A stretch of 64,000 nucleotides of DNA from the NCBI RefSeq assembly GCF_019669965.1, contig NZ_AP019781.1, forward strand, positions 620,001 to 684,000, read 5' to 3'. Both the position numbers and the translations under genes were made by a program. Each line of letters begins with the position of its first letter. The first letter of the stretch is position 1. Positions 33,750 through 41,683 of this stretch are shown one piece after another. The notes under the pieces were generated by a model. That model was not told the origin of the DNA, searched no databases, and saw only the letters and a program-made list of their open reading frames with translations. Source of the stretch: Methanoculleus chikugoensis. GTDB lineage: Archaea > Halobacteriota > Methanomicrobia > Methanomicrobiales > Methanoculleaceae.

Positions 33750-36107
33750 ATGAAGAGTATGACAAAATTGATGGTGGTCGCCATGATCCTCGCGGCTGCG
33801 CTGGTCGTTGCACCGGCTGCTGCGCGGGCGCCTAGTGCCGGTACCGCCATCTATGTTGGCGAAGAGGACCTCGACGTCAATGCGCTTAATGGCACTGCGT
33901 CGGCGGACTTTACACGGCTCGTTCACTACAGTGGCGCAGTGGGCGAGGCGATCGACGATGAGATCCAGGTGACGGGCAGCGGCCTCATCACCGAGGTGAA
34001 GAAGGGCATAAAGACCGGGAACTACTACGTAGAGGGAAACAAATCTGCGTACCTCAACGTCCGGGTGCCCGAAGTAACGGTCGATGTTGTGCTGAACAAA
34101 TCTCCGAAGGAATCCGTGGTTGGCAAGTCCGTCACCCGGGATACTGAGGTGGCCTTCAAGCTTTCAAACAACCTGATCTCCGGGATGAACAAAACCGGAA
34201 CAGGGGACGTTAAGATGAACATCGAGGTCACCCTGCCCGGTGGCGGTGTTGTGACCCGGTTCGGTAGCGGTGTTACAACAGACAATCTGAAGGGCATTGT
34301 TGCGAACGGTACAACCCAGTACGAGCCCGTCAAACTGACGGATGCCGCAGCAGGCACCTACACCGTTCAGGCGAAATGGCCTGATACGTCTGACTTCTAC
34401 GGCAAGGGCTTTGACTCCAACACCGGAGCTTTCGAGGTCCTCAGCAAGTCGCTTGCCATCACGTCCGACAAGGACAGCGTCGTTCGCGGCAACAGTTTCA
34501 CCGTGACGATCACCGGTGAGTCCATCACGCCGTATGATCTGTACGTCAAGGACGTGAGTAATCTTGCGCCTAACAAGTATCCCAGTATCCGGGCCGGCCA
34601 GAAGGGATTTAATCCCCTGTTCCCCGGTGCAAGCGCTGCCGCTAATGCCAGCACGATCAATGCAACCTTTAACACTACCGCCAGCGGAACGAGGACTGTC
34701 CAGTTCGACACCGGCTCAAACACCGAAGACCGGACGTACACCATCCGCGTTGAGGCGCATGGTTCCCAGAGCAGCACCACCTACGACGAGGTCAAGGTAA
34801 AGGTCGAGAAGGGAAGCGTCACCATCACGGCGTCCGGCACCGGTACCTACTACATCGGTGAGGAAGTCACCCTCTCCGGTACCTGCACCGACAACGACAC
34901 AAAGGTTCACCTCTTCATGACCGGTCCGAACCTCAAATCCTCGGACGGCGTCAACCTCTTGAGCCTGCTCCCTGTATCGACCGTTGTTATTCCTGGTGAA
35001 ACCGATGCGTTCAACACAGCGGATGTTAAGGCCGACGACACCTGGTCGCTCAAGTGGAACACCGGCGATATTGCACTAAAAGGAGGCGCACTTGATGCCG
35101 GCGGCTACACGATCTACGCCGTCTCGCAGCCTGTGGACAAGAGCCGTCTTTCCACTGCCCAGTACGCCACGGCCTCCGTCCAGCTCCGGTCCGGTTTCAT
35201 CACCGCGGCCTCGAGCGGTGCAGTCGTCGCGAAAGGTGACGACCTGACGCTCACCGGAATGGCACAGGGCGACCCCGGCACTGTCAAGGTCTGGATCTTC
35301 GGCAAGAACAAGCAGATGACTGACAAGAGCGCAACTGTTGAGGATGACGGCAGCTTCGAGTTTGAACTCAAGAGCGGCGATACCAGCGGGCTCGCCGCAG
35401 GCCAGTACTTTGTGGTCATCCAGCATCCGATGATGAACAAGGAATTCGACGTTGATGCCGGGACTGGTCTCGATGCTGGCTGGATCGTCGGAACAAATGA
35501 GTCTGGGTTTAACAAAGTAAAGATCTCCGGGCTCCAGGCCTCCGATGCAGCGACCGCGCTGATCAACGCCCTCGACTCCCCGAACATCGACGACACCTAC
35601 GTGAAGCTCACCTTCGTCGTCGAAGAGCCGAACATCTGGATCGACGCGATCGGCGACAAGGCTGCAGGCAGCAAGTTCACGATCACCGGCACGACCAACC
35701 TCGCTGTCGGCGACACGCTGAACATTGAGGTCACCTCCGCTGCGTTCCAGCCGACCAGCAAGAGCGAGGCCTCCGGCTTCGGCTCGGTTGCTGGCACTAC
35801 GGAAGTCAAGCAGGGCGACGGCGCGAACACCTGGTCGTTCGAGGTTGACGGTGCGAGCTTCAAGCCCGACCAGTACATCGTCAAGGTTGAGTCCATTGAG
35901 ACCAGCACGACCTCTACCGCGACCTTCAACGTAGTCGAGGCAGTCCCGACGACTCAGGCTACCCCGACCACGACCGCGACCGGCGAGGTCACCCCGACCG
36001 CTACCGCGACCACTGAGGCTACCCCCACCCAGTCCCCCGGATTCGGAGCACTTCTTGCTCTTGCCGGCCTTGGTGCGGTTGCCTTCCTGGTCCTGCGGCG
36101 GGACTAA
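33750..36107 (+). CDS. S-layer protein, DUF3821 family, PGF-CTERM anchored
   Basis: The probable main surface-layer protein, 785 residues. MKSMTKLMVVAMILAAALVV is a signal peptide, cleaved near AARA. The N-terminal region (AGTAIYVGEEDLDVN, EIQVTGSG) is typical of DUF3821. Repeated Ig-like beta domains follow, with KGSVTITASGTGTYYIGEEV and DKAAGSKFTITGTT. The tail (residues 735-785) is Thr/Pro-rich (TTTATGEVTPTATATTE), then SPGFGALLALAGLGAVAFLV and RRD: a PGF-CTERM signal, which archaeosortase A cleaves and replaces by a lipid. Many NxS/T sites suggest glycosylation. GGAGGT five bases before the ATG and biased codons suggest high expression. Confidence 0.92.
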   Translation: MKSMTKLMVVAMILAAALVVAPAAARAPSAGTAIYVGEEDLDVNALNGTASADFTRLVHYSGAVGEAIDDEIQVTGSGLITEVKKGIKTGNYYVEGNKSAYLNVRVPEVTVDVVLNKSPKESVVGKSVTRDTEVAFKLSNNLISGMNKTGTGDVKMNIEVTLPGGGVVTRFGSGVTTDNLKGIVANGTTQYEPVKLTDAAAGTYTVQAKWPDTSDFYGKGFDSNTGAFEVLSKSLAITSDKDSVVRGNSFTVTITGESITPYDLYVKDVSNLAPNKYPSIRAGQKGFNPLFPGASAAANASTINATFNTTASGTRTVQFDTGSNTEDRTYTIRVEAHGSQSSTTYDEVKVKVEKGSVTITASGTGTYYIGEEVTLSGTCTDNDTKVHLFMTGPNLKSSDGVNLLSLLPVSTVVIPGETDAFNTADVKADDTWSLKWNTGDIALKGGALDAGGYTIYAVSQPVDKSRLSTAQYATASVQLRSGFITAASSGAVVAKGDDLTLTGMAQGDPGTVKVWIFGKNKQMTDKSATVEDDGSFEFELKSGDTSGLAAGQYFVVIQHPMMNKEFDVDAGTGLDAGWIVGTNESGFNKVKISGLQASDAATALINALDSPNIDDTYVKLTFVVEEPNIWIDAIGDKAAGSKFTITGTTNLAVGDTLNIEVTSAAFQPTSKSEASGFGSVAGTTEVKQGDGANTWSFEVDGASFKPDQYIVKVESIETSTTSTATFNVVEAVPTTQATPTTTATGEVTPTATATTEATPTQSPGFGALLALAGLGAVAFLVLRRD

Positions 36108-36124
36108 ACCCTAACCAACCCTAA

Positions 36125-36146
36125 TTTTTTGTTTTGCGCTGTTTTT
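36125..36146 (+). terminator. T-run terminator of the S-layer gene
   Basis: Six T (36125-36130), four T and five T runs close together, 18-40 bases after the S-layer stop. This is the usual archaeal intrinsic termination pattern. Confidence 0.65.
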
Positions 36147-36517
36147 GTTGAGGCTTCTTGGGTACGGGACGGTGCTGCGGGCCGCGGGATCTCCGGGATT
36201 GCCTGCCGGGCGATGTATGTATTTGATAGTCTCCCTCCCCAGGTGCAGGGAAATCTCACGGTCTCGCGGCAACATCGTGTGAACTATCCGGGTGCAGCGG
36301 TCCGCCGCGAAGCGGCGACGCCGGGATTCTCCGTCTTTGCGATAGTGCTCGAGGAGGGCGGTGCGACTGTTGCGACTGTCGGGGCGGAGGAGGGGGCTGA
36401 TGTGGTGGAGCCGGAAGTCGGGAACAGGACCGGGGAGGAGTGGAATGGAACACCGTCTGCCGGGCGAAGAGCAGACCGGAAGAAACTATTTATCTCTACC
36501 ATACAGAGTGAAAATAG
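36147..36517. other. Intergenic stretch before acylphosphatase gene
   Basis: No convincing gene. A plus-strand frame is open to 36521 but has mixed codon use and no family likeness. ACTATTTATC (about 36485-36494) is a TATA box for the acylphosphatase gene, about 25-30 bases before its ATG. Confidence 0.5.
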
Positions 36518-37183
36518 ATGAAGCGATTTGTAGCCACTGCGCGAGGACGTGTCCAGCGGGTTGGCTATCGGGATCATATATATAACGAGACGTTTGAGCG
36601 GGATATCTCCGGGTACGTAAAGAACCTCGAAACTGGTGAGGTCGAGATCGTTGCAGAGGGGGGCGAGCAGGAACTCTTGGATTTTATAAGCAAAATCAAT
36701 ATCGTACGAAGGCCCATTGCCGTCAAATCGTTCACCGTTCAGTGGGGGGAGGCAACAGGGGAGTATGCCGACTTCGAGATCATCCGGGGAGATCTCCAGG
36801 AAGAGACATTCGAACGGATGGATTACGCCGGAAAGGTGTTGCACAGCATGGACATGAAGCTGGATCAGAGCCTCCAGTTACAGCATGCAATGCTCGGCAA
36901 GCAGGATCAGAGCCTCAAGTTACAGCATACAATGCTCGACAAGCAGGATCAGATGCTGGAGAAGCAGGACCGGATGCTTGACAAACAGGATCAGAGCCTC
37001 CAGTTACAGCACATGATGCTGGAGAAGCAGGATCAGAGTCTTCAGATTGGGATTGAGACAAAAGAAGAGATTACCGGACTCCGAAAAGACACCGGGAAGT
37101 ACCTTGACGACGAATTCAAGGAGATCAAAAAGGAGCTTGCCTCTATCAAGGGTGCCCTTGCCCGGGCTGGTATCCAGGTCTAG
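36518..37183 (+). CDS. Acylphosphatase domain fused to a glutamine-rich coiled-coil repeat
   Basis: The protein has 221 residues. Residues 1-92 are an acylphosphatase: GRVQRVGYR with the phosphate-binding loop and Arg18, and GYVKNLETGEVEI with Asn36, so both catalytic residues are kept; the enzyme cleaves carboxyl-phosphate bonds. Residues 100-180 are tandem seven-residue repeats of MLDKQDQ and SLQLQHM type, a long coiled coil, then EEITGLRKDTGKYLDDEF and a terminal helix. Acylphosphatases are normally about 90 residues, so the tail is an addition, probably for oligomerisation or partner binding. The ATG closely follows a TATA box, so the message is nearly leaderless. Function of the fusion unknown. 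Confidence 0.85.
   Translation: MKRFVATARGRVQRVGYRDHIYNETFERDISGYVKNLETGEVEIVAEGGEQELLDFISKINIVRRPIAVKSFTVQWGEATGEYADFEIIRGDLQEETFERMDYAGKVLHSMDMKLDQSLQLQHAMLGKQDQSLKLQHTMLDKQDQMLEKQDRMLDKQDQSLQLQHMMLEKQDQSLQIGIETKEEITGLRKDTGKYLDDEFKEIKKELASIKGALARAGIQV
36865..37055 (+). repeat. Tandem repeats encoding the coiled coil
   Basis: Short DNA units such as AAGCAGGATCAGAGCCTCCA recur several times (near 36900, 36985 and 37025). They encode KQDQSLQLQH and MLDKQDQ units. The close identity points to recent repeat expansion. Confidence 0.75.
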
Positions 37184-37188
37184 CCCCA

Positions 37189-37198
37189 TATTTTTTCT
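37189..37198 (+). terminator. T-run terminator after acylphosphatase gene
   Basis: T6 (37191-37196) directly after the stop codon. No hairpin is needed in archaea. Confidence 0.55.
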
Positions 37199-37456
37199 CC
37201 GGTGACTGCCACTTCTCTCATCTGGTGCATCCATCCGGCTCGAAGACCTTTGCCCTTCTCAAGTTCCTGCTCGAAGCCTAACGGCTTCTCAAGCTCCGGA
37301 CATTGTCCGTCTCGCACCGTTCCGGAAGTCGCACCCTCGGCCCGTCGCAACTCACGTGAGTCGATGGGATGCCACGTTGAAACATGAGATGAAAATAATC
37401 CGCCCGGGAGAATCCTTATATCCCCTGCTCCATAAGATCGATGCAAGAGAGATTGA

Positions 37457-37748
37457 ATGAGTCTGTGTGCGGAACTGCTCGAACGAAAAGATGAGATCCT
37501 TGAGATCGCAGCCAGACATGGTGCCCGCAGGGTCAGGGTCTTCGGATCGGTGGTTCGGGATGAAGAGACTCCGGCAAGCGACATCGACCTCCTCGTCGAG
37601 TTCGAGCCTGGAAAGGAGTCTCCTTGACCACATCGCCCTTGCTCAAGATCTAAAAGACCTGCTCGGCCGCGAGGTCGATGTAGTAACCGCGAAGGGGCTG
37701 CACTGGTACGTCAGGGACCGCGTCTGCCGGGAGGCCGTGCCGCTGTGA
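37457..37748 (+). pseudogene. MNT-type nucleotidyltransferase antitoxin, frameshifted
   Basis: A protein beginning MSLCAELLERKDEILEIA, with the nucleotidyltransferase motif VFGSVVRDEETPASDIDLLV (GS...DxD). It stops early at 37627. One base less in the A-run at 37609-37613 (GGAAAGG to GGAAGG) restores the frame: SLLDHIALAQDLKDLLGREVD, then VRDRVCREAVPL and a stop at 37748. So it is a broken gene or a sequencing error. MNT proteins pair with HEPN toxins, here reduced to a stub that overlaps the stop (GTGA). CTTATATCC about 40 bases upstream is a TATA candidate. Confidence 0.78.
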
Positions 37749-37765
37749 GTGACGATCGGCTCTAC
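37724..37765 (+). repeat. MNT/HEPN junction, copy A
   Basis: Forty-two bases that match 38329-38370 at 39 positions. The three differences are all silent in the HEPN frame (MSDDRLY). The copies are in the same direction and flank the HicAB unit. Confidence 0.85.
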
Positions 37766-37780
37766 CTCATCCATATTTAC
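37745..37780 (+). pseudogene. HEPN toxin remnant (first ~11 codons)
   Basis: GTG start in a GTGA overlap with the MNT stop. The reading MSDDRLYLIHI is the usual beginning of a HEPN/HepT toxin; after that the sequence no longer fits and runs into the 3' side of the opposite-strand HicB gene. The toxin has been lost. Confidence 0.65.
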
Positions 37781-37815
37781 AACGTATGCAAGCAGAAAGC
37801 CTCCCTGTCGCCCGC

Positions 37816-38043
37816 TCACGCCACGCCTTCGGAGACCCGGACCCTGCCGATGATCAGGTCCTCCTCCGGGGGAACTCCCTGCCCCTCCTGCCGCAACGCT
37901 TCCACGTGCCCTTCGATCGCTTCCCTGATGTTCTCCAATGTCTCCTCGACTGTTTCTCCCTGGGAGTAGCACCCGGGAAGCGCCGGGACTTCTGCCCAGA
38001 ACCCTCCTTCCTCAGCCTTCTGGATCACAACAGTAAACTCCAT
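37816..38043 (-). CDS. hicB: HicB-type antitoxin (internal start)
   Basis: The antitoxin part of the fused frame, 75 residues from the ATG at 38043, which has GGGGTG six bases upstream. FWAEVPALPGCYSQGETVEE is the HicB core and EAIEGHVEALRQEGQGVPP its second helix; VRVSEGVA ends it. This is the product expected if hicB is translated separately, as in ordinary hicAB operons. Confidence 0.7.
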   Translation of the reverse strand: MEFTVVIQKAEEGGFWAEVPALPGCYSQGETVEETLENIREAIEGHVEALRQEGQGVPPEEDLIIGRVRVSEGVA

Positions 38044-38286
38044 TTTTAGCACCCCGTTTAAAGTTAATGCGAGAAACTCTTCCTCAGTTAAACCAGCTTT
38101 CTTTATTGCCGCCGTAAGAAGCCCGATCTTCAACTCCTTCGACCAGGGCAGAGTTATAATCGCTCCGGACGGCATTTTGATGTTGACATGATCGCCTTTT
38201 CCCTGCCGCATCACGCCGCCGGCCCGCACAAAGGCCCGCACCGCCTCGTGACCTTTCTTTGATTCCCCGGAGTCTTCCCACACCAT
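37816..38286 (-). CDS. HicA-HicB toxin-antitoxin in one reading frame
   Basis: A continuous frame of about 156 residues. Residues 1-75 are HicA-like: GHEAVRAFVRAGGVMRQGKG, DHVNIKMPSGAIITLPW with the family His, then IGLLTAAIKKAGLTEEEFL. Normally a stop follows; here it reads on through LTLNGVLK into HicB: MEFTVVIQKAEEGGFWAEVP and ALPGCYSQGETVEETLENI. A GGGGTG lies before the internal ATG at 38043, so HicB may also be made alone. The start at 38286 is chosen for fit and could be the next codon (GTG). The unit sits between two MNT/HEPN junction copies. Confidence 0.65.
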   Translation of the reverse strand: MVWEDSGESKKGHEAVRAFVRAGGVMRQGKGDHVNIKMPSGAIITLPWSKELKIGLLTAAIKKAGLTEEEFLALTLNGVLKMEFTVVIQKAEEGGFWAEVPALPGCYSQGETVEETLENIREAIEGHVEALRQEGQGVPPEEDLIIGRVRVSEGVA

Positions 38287-38328
38287 GCCCCCATTCAGTG
38301 GTGGCCCCACTGCAGGATATTCGTTTCG

Positions 38329-38370
38329 CTGCCGGGAGGCCGTGCCGCTGTGAGCGACGACCGGCTCTAT
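38329..38370 (+). repeat. MNT/HEPN junction, copy B
   Basis: Reads CREAVPL, a stop, and MSDDRLY in overlapping frames, like copy A, then diverges to unrelated sequence. No further MNT or HEPN sequence is present on either side. Confidence 0.8.
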
Positions 38371-38461
38371 CATCCCGGTTTTTTCCACCCCCGTCGCTCC
38401 CCCGATCAGCCGTCCTTAAGTAGTACAAAACCTCAATTTCAATCAGGATGGGATTACGCAG

Positions 38462-39985
38462 ATGAAGTTGACCGTGAAGCTGCTCGACATCGCAAACCGG
38501 GGGGTTCTCCTCCACAGCACCGACGCACGAAGCATGCGGGTCCGCGACGGCGACCGCGTTCAGGTCGCCGACGAGGCGACGGGAAAGACCGCCCAGGCTC
38601 ACGTCGACACCACCGGGTCGCTCATCGAGCCGGGTGTCATCGGGGTCTACCGCCCGCTGAACGCGACGCTTGCCGTCGATGAAGGGACCGTTGTCATTGT
38701 CCGGAGTGCCGAGCGGCCGGCATCCCTCCGGCACATCAAGAAGAAGATGGACGGCGGCCGGTTCACCAAGGACGAGACCGTGGATATCGTCAGGGATATC
38801 GTCGACGACATCCTCTCGCCCGGCGAGATCACCGCCTACGTCACCGCGTCGTACATCAACGGCCTCGACATGGACGAGGTGGAGTACCTGACGAGGGCCA
38901 CGGTCGAGACCGGGGAGCGCCTCCACTTCACCCGGCACCCCATCGTCGACAAGCACTCCATCGGGGGCGTGCCCGGGAACAAGATCACCCTCCTGATCGC
39001 GCCGATCATCGCCGCGAGCGGCCTTTTGATCCCGAAGACCAGTTCCCGCGCCATCACCGGCGCCGGCGGGACCGCCGACCTCATGGAAGTTCTCGCGCCG
39101 GTCTCATTCACGGCGACCGAGGTGCAGCAGATGACCGAGAAGGTCGGCGGCGTCATCGTCTGGGGCGGCGCCACGAACATCGCCCCCGCTGACGACAAAA
39201 TCATCACCTACGAGTACCCGCTCCGGATCGACGCCCGGGGCCAGATGATCGCGAGCGTCATGGCGAAGAAGTTTGCCGTCGGCGCCGACCTCGTGGTCAT
39301 CGACATCCCGGTCGGTCGCAACACCAAGATCCCGGACCCCCAGGAGGGCCGGAAACTCGCCCGGGAGTTCATCGAGATCGGGGAACGGCTCGGCATGCGG
39401 GTCGAGTGCGCGCTCAGTTATGGGGAGTCGCTCGTCGGCCACACCATCGGCCCCAACCTCGAGGTGCGTGAAGCCCTCGCCGTCCTCGAAGGCGCGACCG
39501 AACCGAGTTCCCTGGTCCAGAAGAGCCTCTCGCTCTCCGGGATTGCGCTCGAGATGGCGGGGAAGGCCGCACAGGGGCAGGGGTACCAGGCAGCTGCGGA
39601 TCTCCTCCGGAGCGGGAAGGCGCTCGATAAGATGCGGCAGATCATCGAGATCCAGGGCGGCGATCCGACCGTGAAGGCCGAGGATATCGTTCCGGGAGAG
39701 TACCGGTTCGATGTCCGGGCGCCGCAGGACGGCTACGTCATCGAACTGAACAACAGCGCGCTCGTCACGCTCGCCCGGCTCGCGGGCTCCCCCTACGATC
39801 ACGGCGCGGGGCTCGATATCCACGCAAAGAAGGGGACCCGGGTCAAGAAGGGCGACCCCATCTTCACCATCTACGCCGAGCGGGAATGGCGGCTCGAACG
39901 TGCGATCGAGGTCGGCCGGACGCTGATGCCGGTGGTTGTGGAAGGTATGGTACTTGAACGTATCCCACATGACCGCTGGGTGTAA
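38462..39985 (+). CDS. deoA: AMP phosphorylase
   Basis: Phosphorolysis of AMP (also CMP, UMP) to ribose 1,5-bisphosphate and base, the entry to the archaeal nucleotide-salvage route through ribose-1,5-bisphosphate isomerase and form III RuBisCO (family knowledge). The protein has 507 residues. An N-terminal domain of 85 residues, present in the archaeal enzyme and absent from thymidine phosphorylase, precedes the phosphorylase core: [38 protein letters not shown] and [17 protein letters not shown]. The C-terminal domain includes [19 protein letters not shown]. Neither partner gene of the pathway is in the window. Confidence 0.93.
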   Translation: MKLTVKLLDIANRGVLLHSTDARSMRVRDGDRVQVADEATGKTAQAHVDTTGSLIEPGVIGVYRPLNATLAVDEGTVVIVRSAERPASLRHIKKKMDGGRFTKDETVDIVRDIVDDILSPGEITAYVTASYINGLDMDEVEYLTRATVETGERLHFTRHPIVDKHSIGGVPGNKITLLIAPIIAASGLLIPKTSSRAITGAGGTADLMEVLAPVSFTATEVQQMTEKVGGVIVWGGATNIAPADDKIITYEYPLRIDARGQMIASVMAKKFAVGADLVVIDIPVGRNTKIPDPQEGRKLAREFIEIGERLGMRVECALSYGESLVGHTIGPNLEVREALAVLEGATEPSSLVQKSLSLSGIALEMAGKAAQGQGYQAAADLLRSGKALDKMRQIIEIQGGDPTVKAEDIVPGEYRFDVRAPQDGYVIELNNSALVTLARLAGSPYDHGAGLDIHAKKGTRVKKGDPIFTIYAEREWRLERAIEVGRTLMPVVVEGMVLERIPHDRWV

Positions 39986-40025
39986 ACCGATGCACTCAAA
40001 TTTTTTGCCGCAATAATACTCCTTC

Positions 40026-41420
40026 ATGAAGAAAAGTCGTCTCGTCATAGCCCTTCTGATCTCCTGCGCCCTCCTCTGCTGCACGGCGCAGGCGGTCACC
40101 CTGCGCATCAACGTGGTCGACGATAAGACCGATAACGCGCTTGCCGATGCCTCGATATACGTCGATGGGGATTACGTGGGGAGCACCAGCTCGGATGGAA
40201 CCTATTCCTACGTCCATTCCGGGAAGAAGGACCTCTACCTGAAGGTTGTCCGGAAAGGCTACCGGAACTGGGTGGAGTACGTCGATTACGACGCGACCCG
40301 CGTCAGTGTCGATATGATCCGGGAGGACGCGACCCTCACGTTCGAGCTCTACGATGCGGGAACCCTGAAACCGATCGTAGGCGGCGTGGTGCGCGTTACG
40401 GGTAACGACTACTCCGATTCTGAAGTCACCGGCAGTAGCGGGAGCGTGAACTTCCCGGTGAAGGCGAATGAGTTGTACAACGCCGAGATCCGCGCGTCGG
40501 GATACCATGACCTCTCAAAGACGGTGCAGATGGAGAGCAGCGGCAGAACAGTCCAGTGCCTGCTCTTCTCCAATAACATCCTGGGCGTCCAGGTGCTGGA
40601 TGCCGAGACCTCTGCCCCGCTCAAGGGCGCGGAGGTGTACATTGACAACACGCGCGCCGGGGAGACCGATGCCGACGGCAGGCTGCAGCTCCACCTGGAA
40701 CGGGCGAAGCGGTACTCTTTCAGGGTGACGGCGCCCGATTACCAGCCCTACCAGGAGAGCCGCTACCTCGAGGTGGACGACGTCTTCCTCCCGGTACGTC
40801 TCTCGAAGTCGGCATACCCCGTCTCGATAACGGTCTTCAACGAGGCGACGAAGCCGGTTGAAGGGGCTGAAATCTATCTCAACGGGACGTTGCAGGGCAA
40901 GACCAGCCAGTATGGCAGGTTCACGCTCTCCAACATCCATGCAGGTGCCTACGAGATTGTGGTGCGGGCGCCCGGTTACGCGGCCTGGAGCGAGACGCGC
41001 CAGATCACCGGGCAGGGCGAGGATATCGTCGCAGAACTCGGTTACGACCGGGCGAGCGTGACCGTCCGCGCAGAAGACCCCGACAGGAACCCGGTTGTAG
41101 GCGCGGTCGTCGTCATCGACGGCCAGGTCGCCGGGGTGACCGACAGCCTGGGACACCTCAAGATGCCGCTCGTCACGAACAAGGTGCATGCCGTCACCGC
41201 GGCCTGTGAGGGTTACCGGAACATCTCGGTCGATGCCGATATCCCGCTCGGCATAACCGAACTCACCATCCCGCTGGTCATGGAGAAGGATTTCAACGTC
41301 TGGGTGCTCGTGGCCGGCGTCGGTGTTGTTGCCGTGCTTCTCCTTGCGGCGGTCATGGTCGTGCGGCACAGGCGGGCGGGGCGGAACCGGGGCGGGCCGC
41401 GCCGTCCGGATAGCCTGTAA
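40026..41420 (+). CDS. Surface protein with PEGA/carboxypeptidase-regulatory-like repeats and C-terminal anchor
   Basis: A protein of 464 residues. MKKSRLVIALLISCALLCCT is a signal peptide. The exported part consists of about five beta-sandwich repeats, each with a GA.VY.D....G.T...G pattern, for example LADASIYVDGDYVGSTSSDG, LKGAEVYIDNTRAGETDADG, VEGAEIYLNGTLQGKTSQYG and VGAVVVIDGQVAGVTDSLG. These match PEGA or carboxypeptidase-regulatory-like domains, which bind surfaces or proteins. A membrane segment (WVLVAGVGVVAVLLLAAVMVV) with basic tail RHRRAGRNRGG anchors it near residue 430. It precedes two large surface proteins. Confidence 0.82.
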   Translation: MKKSRLVIALLISCALLCCTAQAVTLRINVVDDKTDNALADASIYVDGDYVGSTSSDGTYSYVHSGKKDLYLKVVRKGYRNWVEYVDYDATRVSVDMIREDATLTFELYDAGTLKPIVGGVVRVTGNDYSDSEVTGSSGSVNFPVKANELYNAEIRASGYHDLSKTVQMESSGRTVQCLLFSNNILGVQVLDAETSAPLKGAEVYIDNTRAGETDADGRLQLHLERAKRYSFRVTAPDYQPYQESRYLEVDDVFLPVRLSKSAYPVSITVFNEATKPVEGAEIYLNGTLQGKTSQYGRFTLSNIHAGAYEIVVRAPGYAAWSETRQITGQGEDIVAELGYDRASVTVRAEDPDRNPVVGAVVVIDGQVAGVTDSLGHLKMPLVTNKVHAVTAACEGYRNISVDADIPLGITELTIPLVMEKDFNVWVLVAGVGVVAVLLLAAVMVVRHRRAGRNRGGPRRPDSL

Positions 41421-41683
41421 CCTCTATCTCTTTTTCTTTATGGGGCCGGGTTTCTGGCGGTATCTTGTTCCCGGGCCCGACGACCGGATCGGCTCCTTGA
41501 GGAAAGATCGTTCTCTGTTCCGGGGGCTCAACACTGGTTCATTCAGACCCCGGGGGGCGTGTGGGAAATATGTTTGATTTGAGCGGATACTATTGCCTGA
41601 TTAGAAAAAGGGGCTTTCTTAGACGTCTCTTTAACTAACAAGGTTTATATGGAATGGCGTGTCAGGAAGACATACGGTGACGT
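41421..41683. other. Promoter region of the first von Willebrand A protein
   Basis: No gene. GGTTTATAT (about 41642-41650) is a TATA box 34-42 bases before the ATG at 41684, and GGTGA (41676-41680) a short ribosome-binding site. Confidence 0.55.

Noticed and set aside
36129-36521. Plus-strand ORF of 130 codons after the S-layer gene
   Set aside because: It begins inside the T-run terminator, has mixed codon use, and runs through the TATA box and start of the acylphosphatase gene. No family likeness.
37745-37972. A complete HEPN toxin gene after the MNT gene
   Set aside because: Only the first about 11 residues fit HEPN; the rest is the opposite-strand HicB gene.
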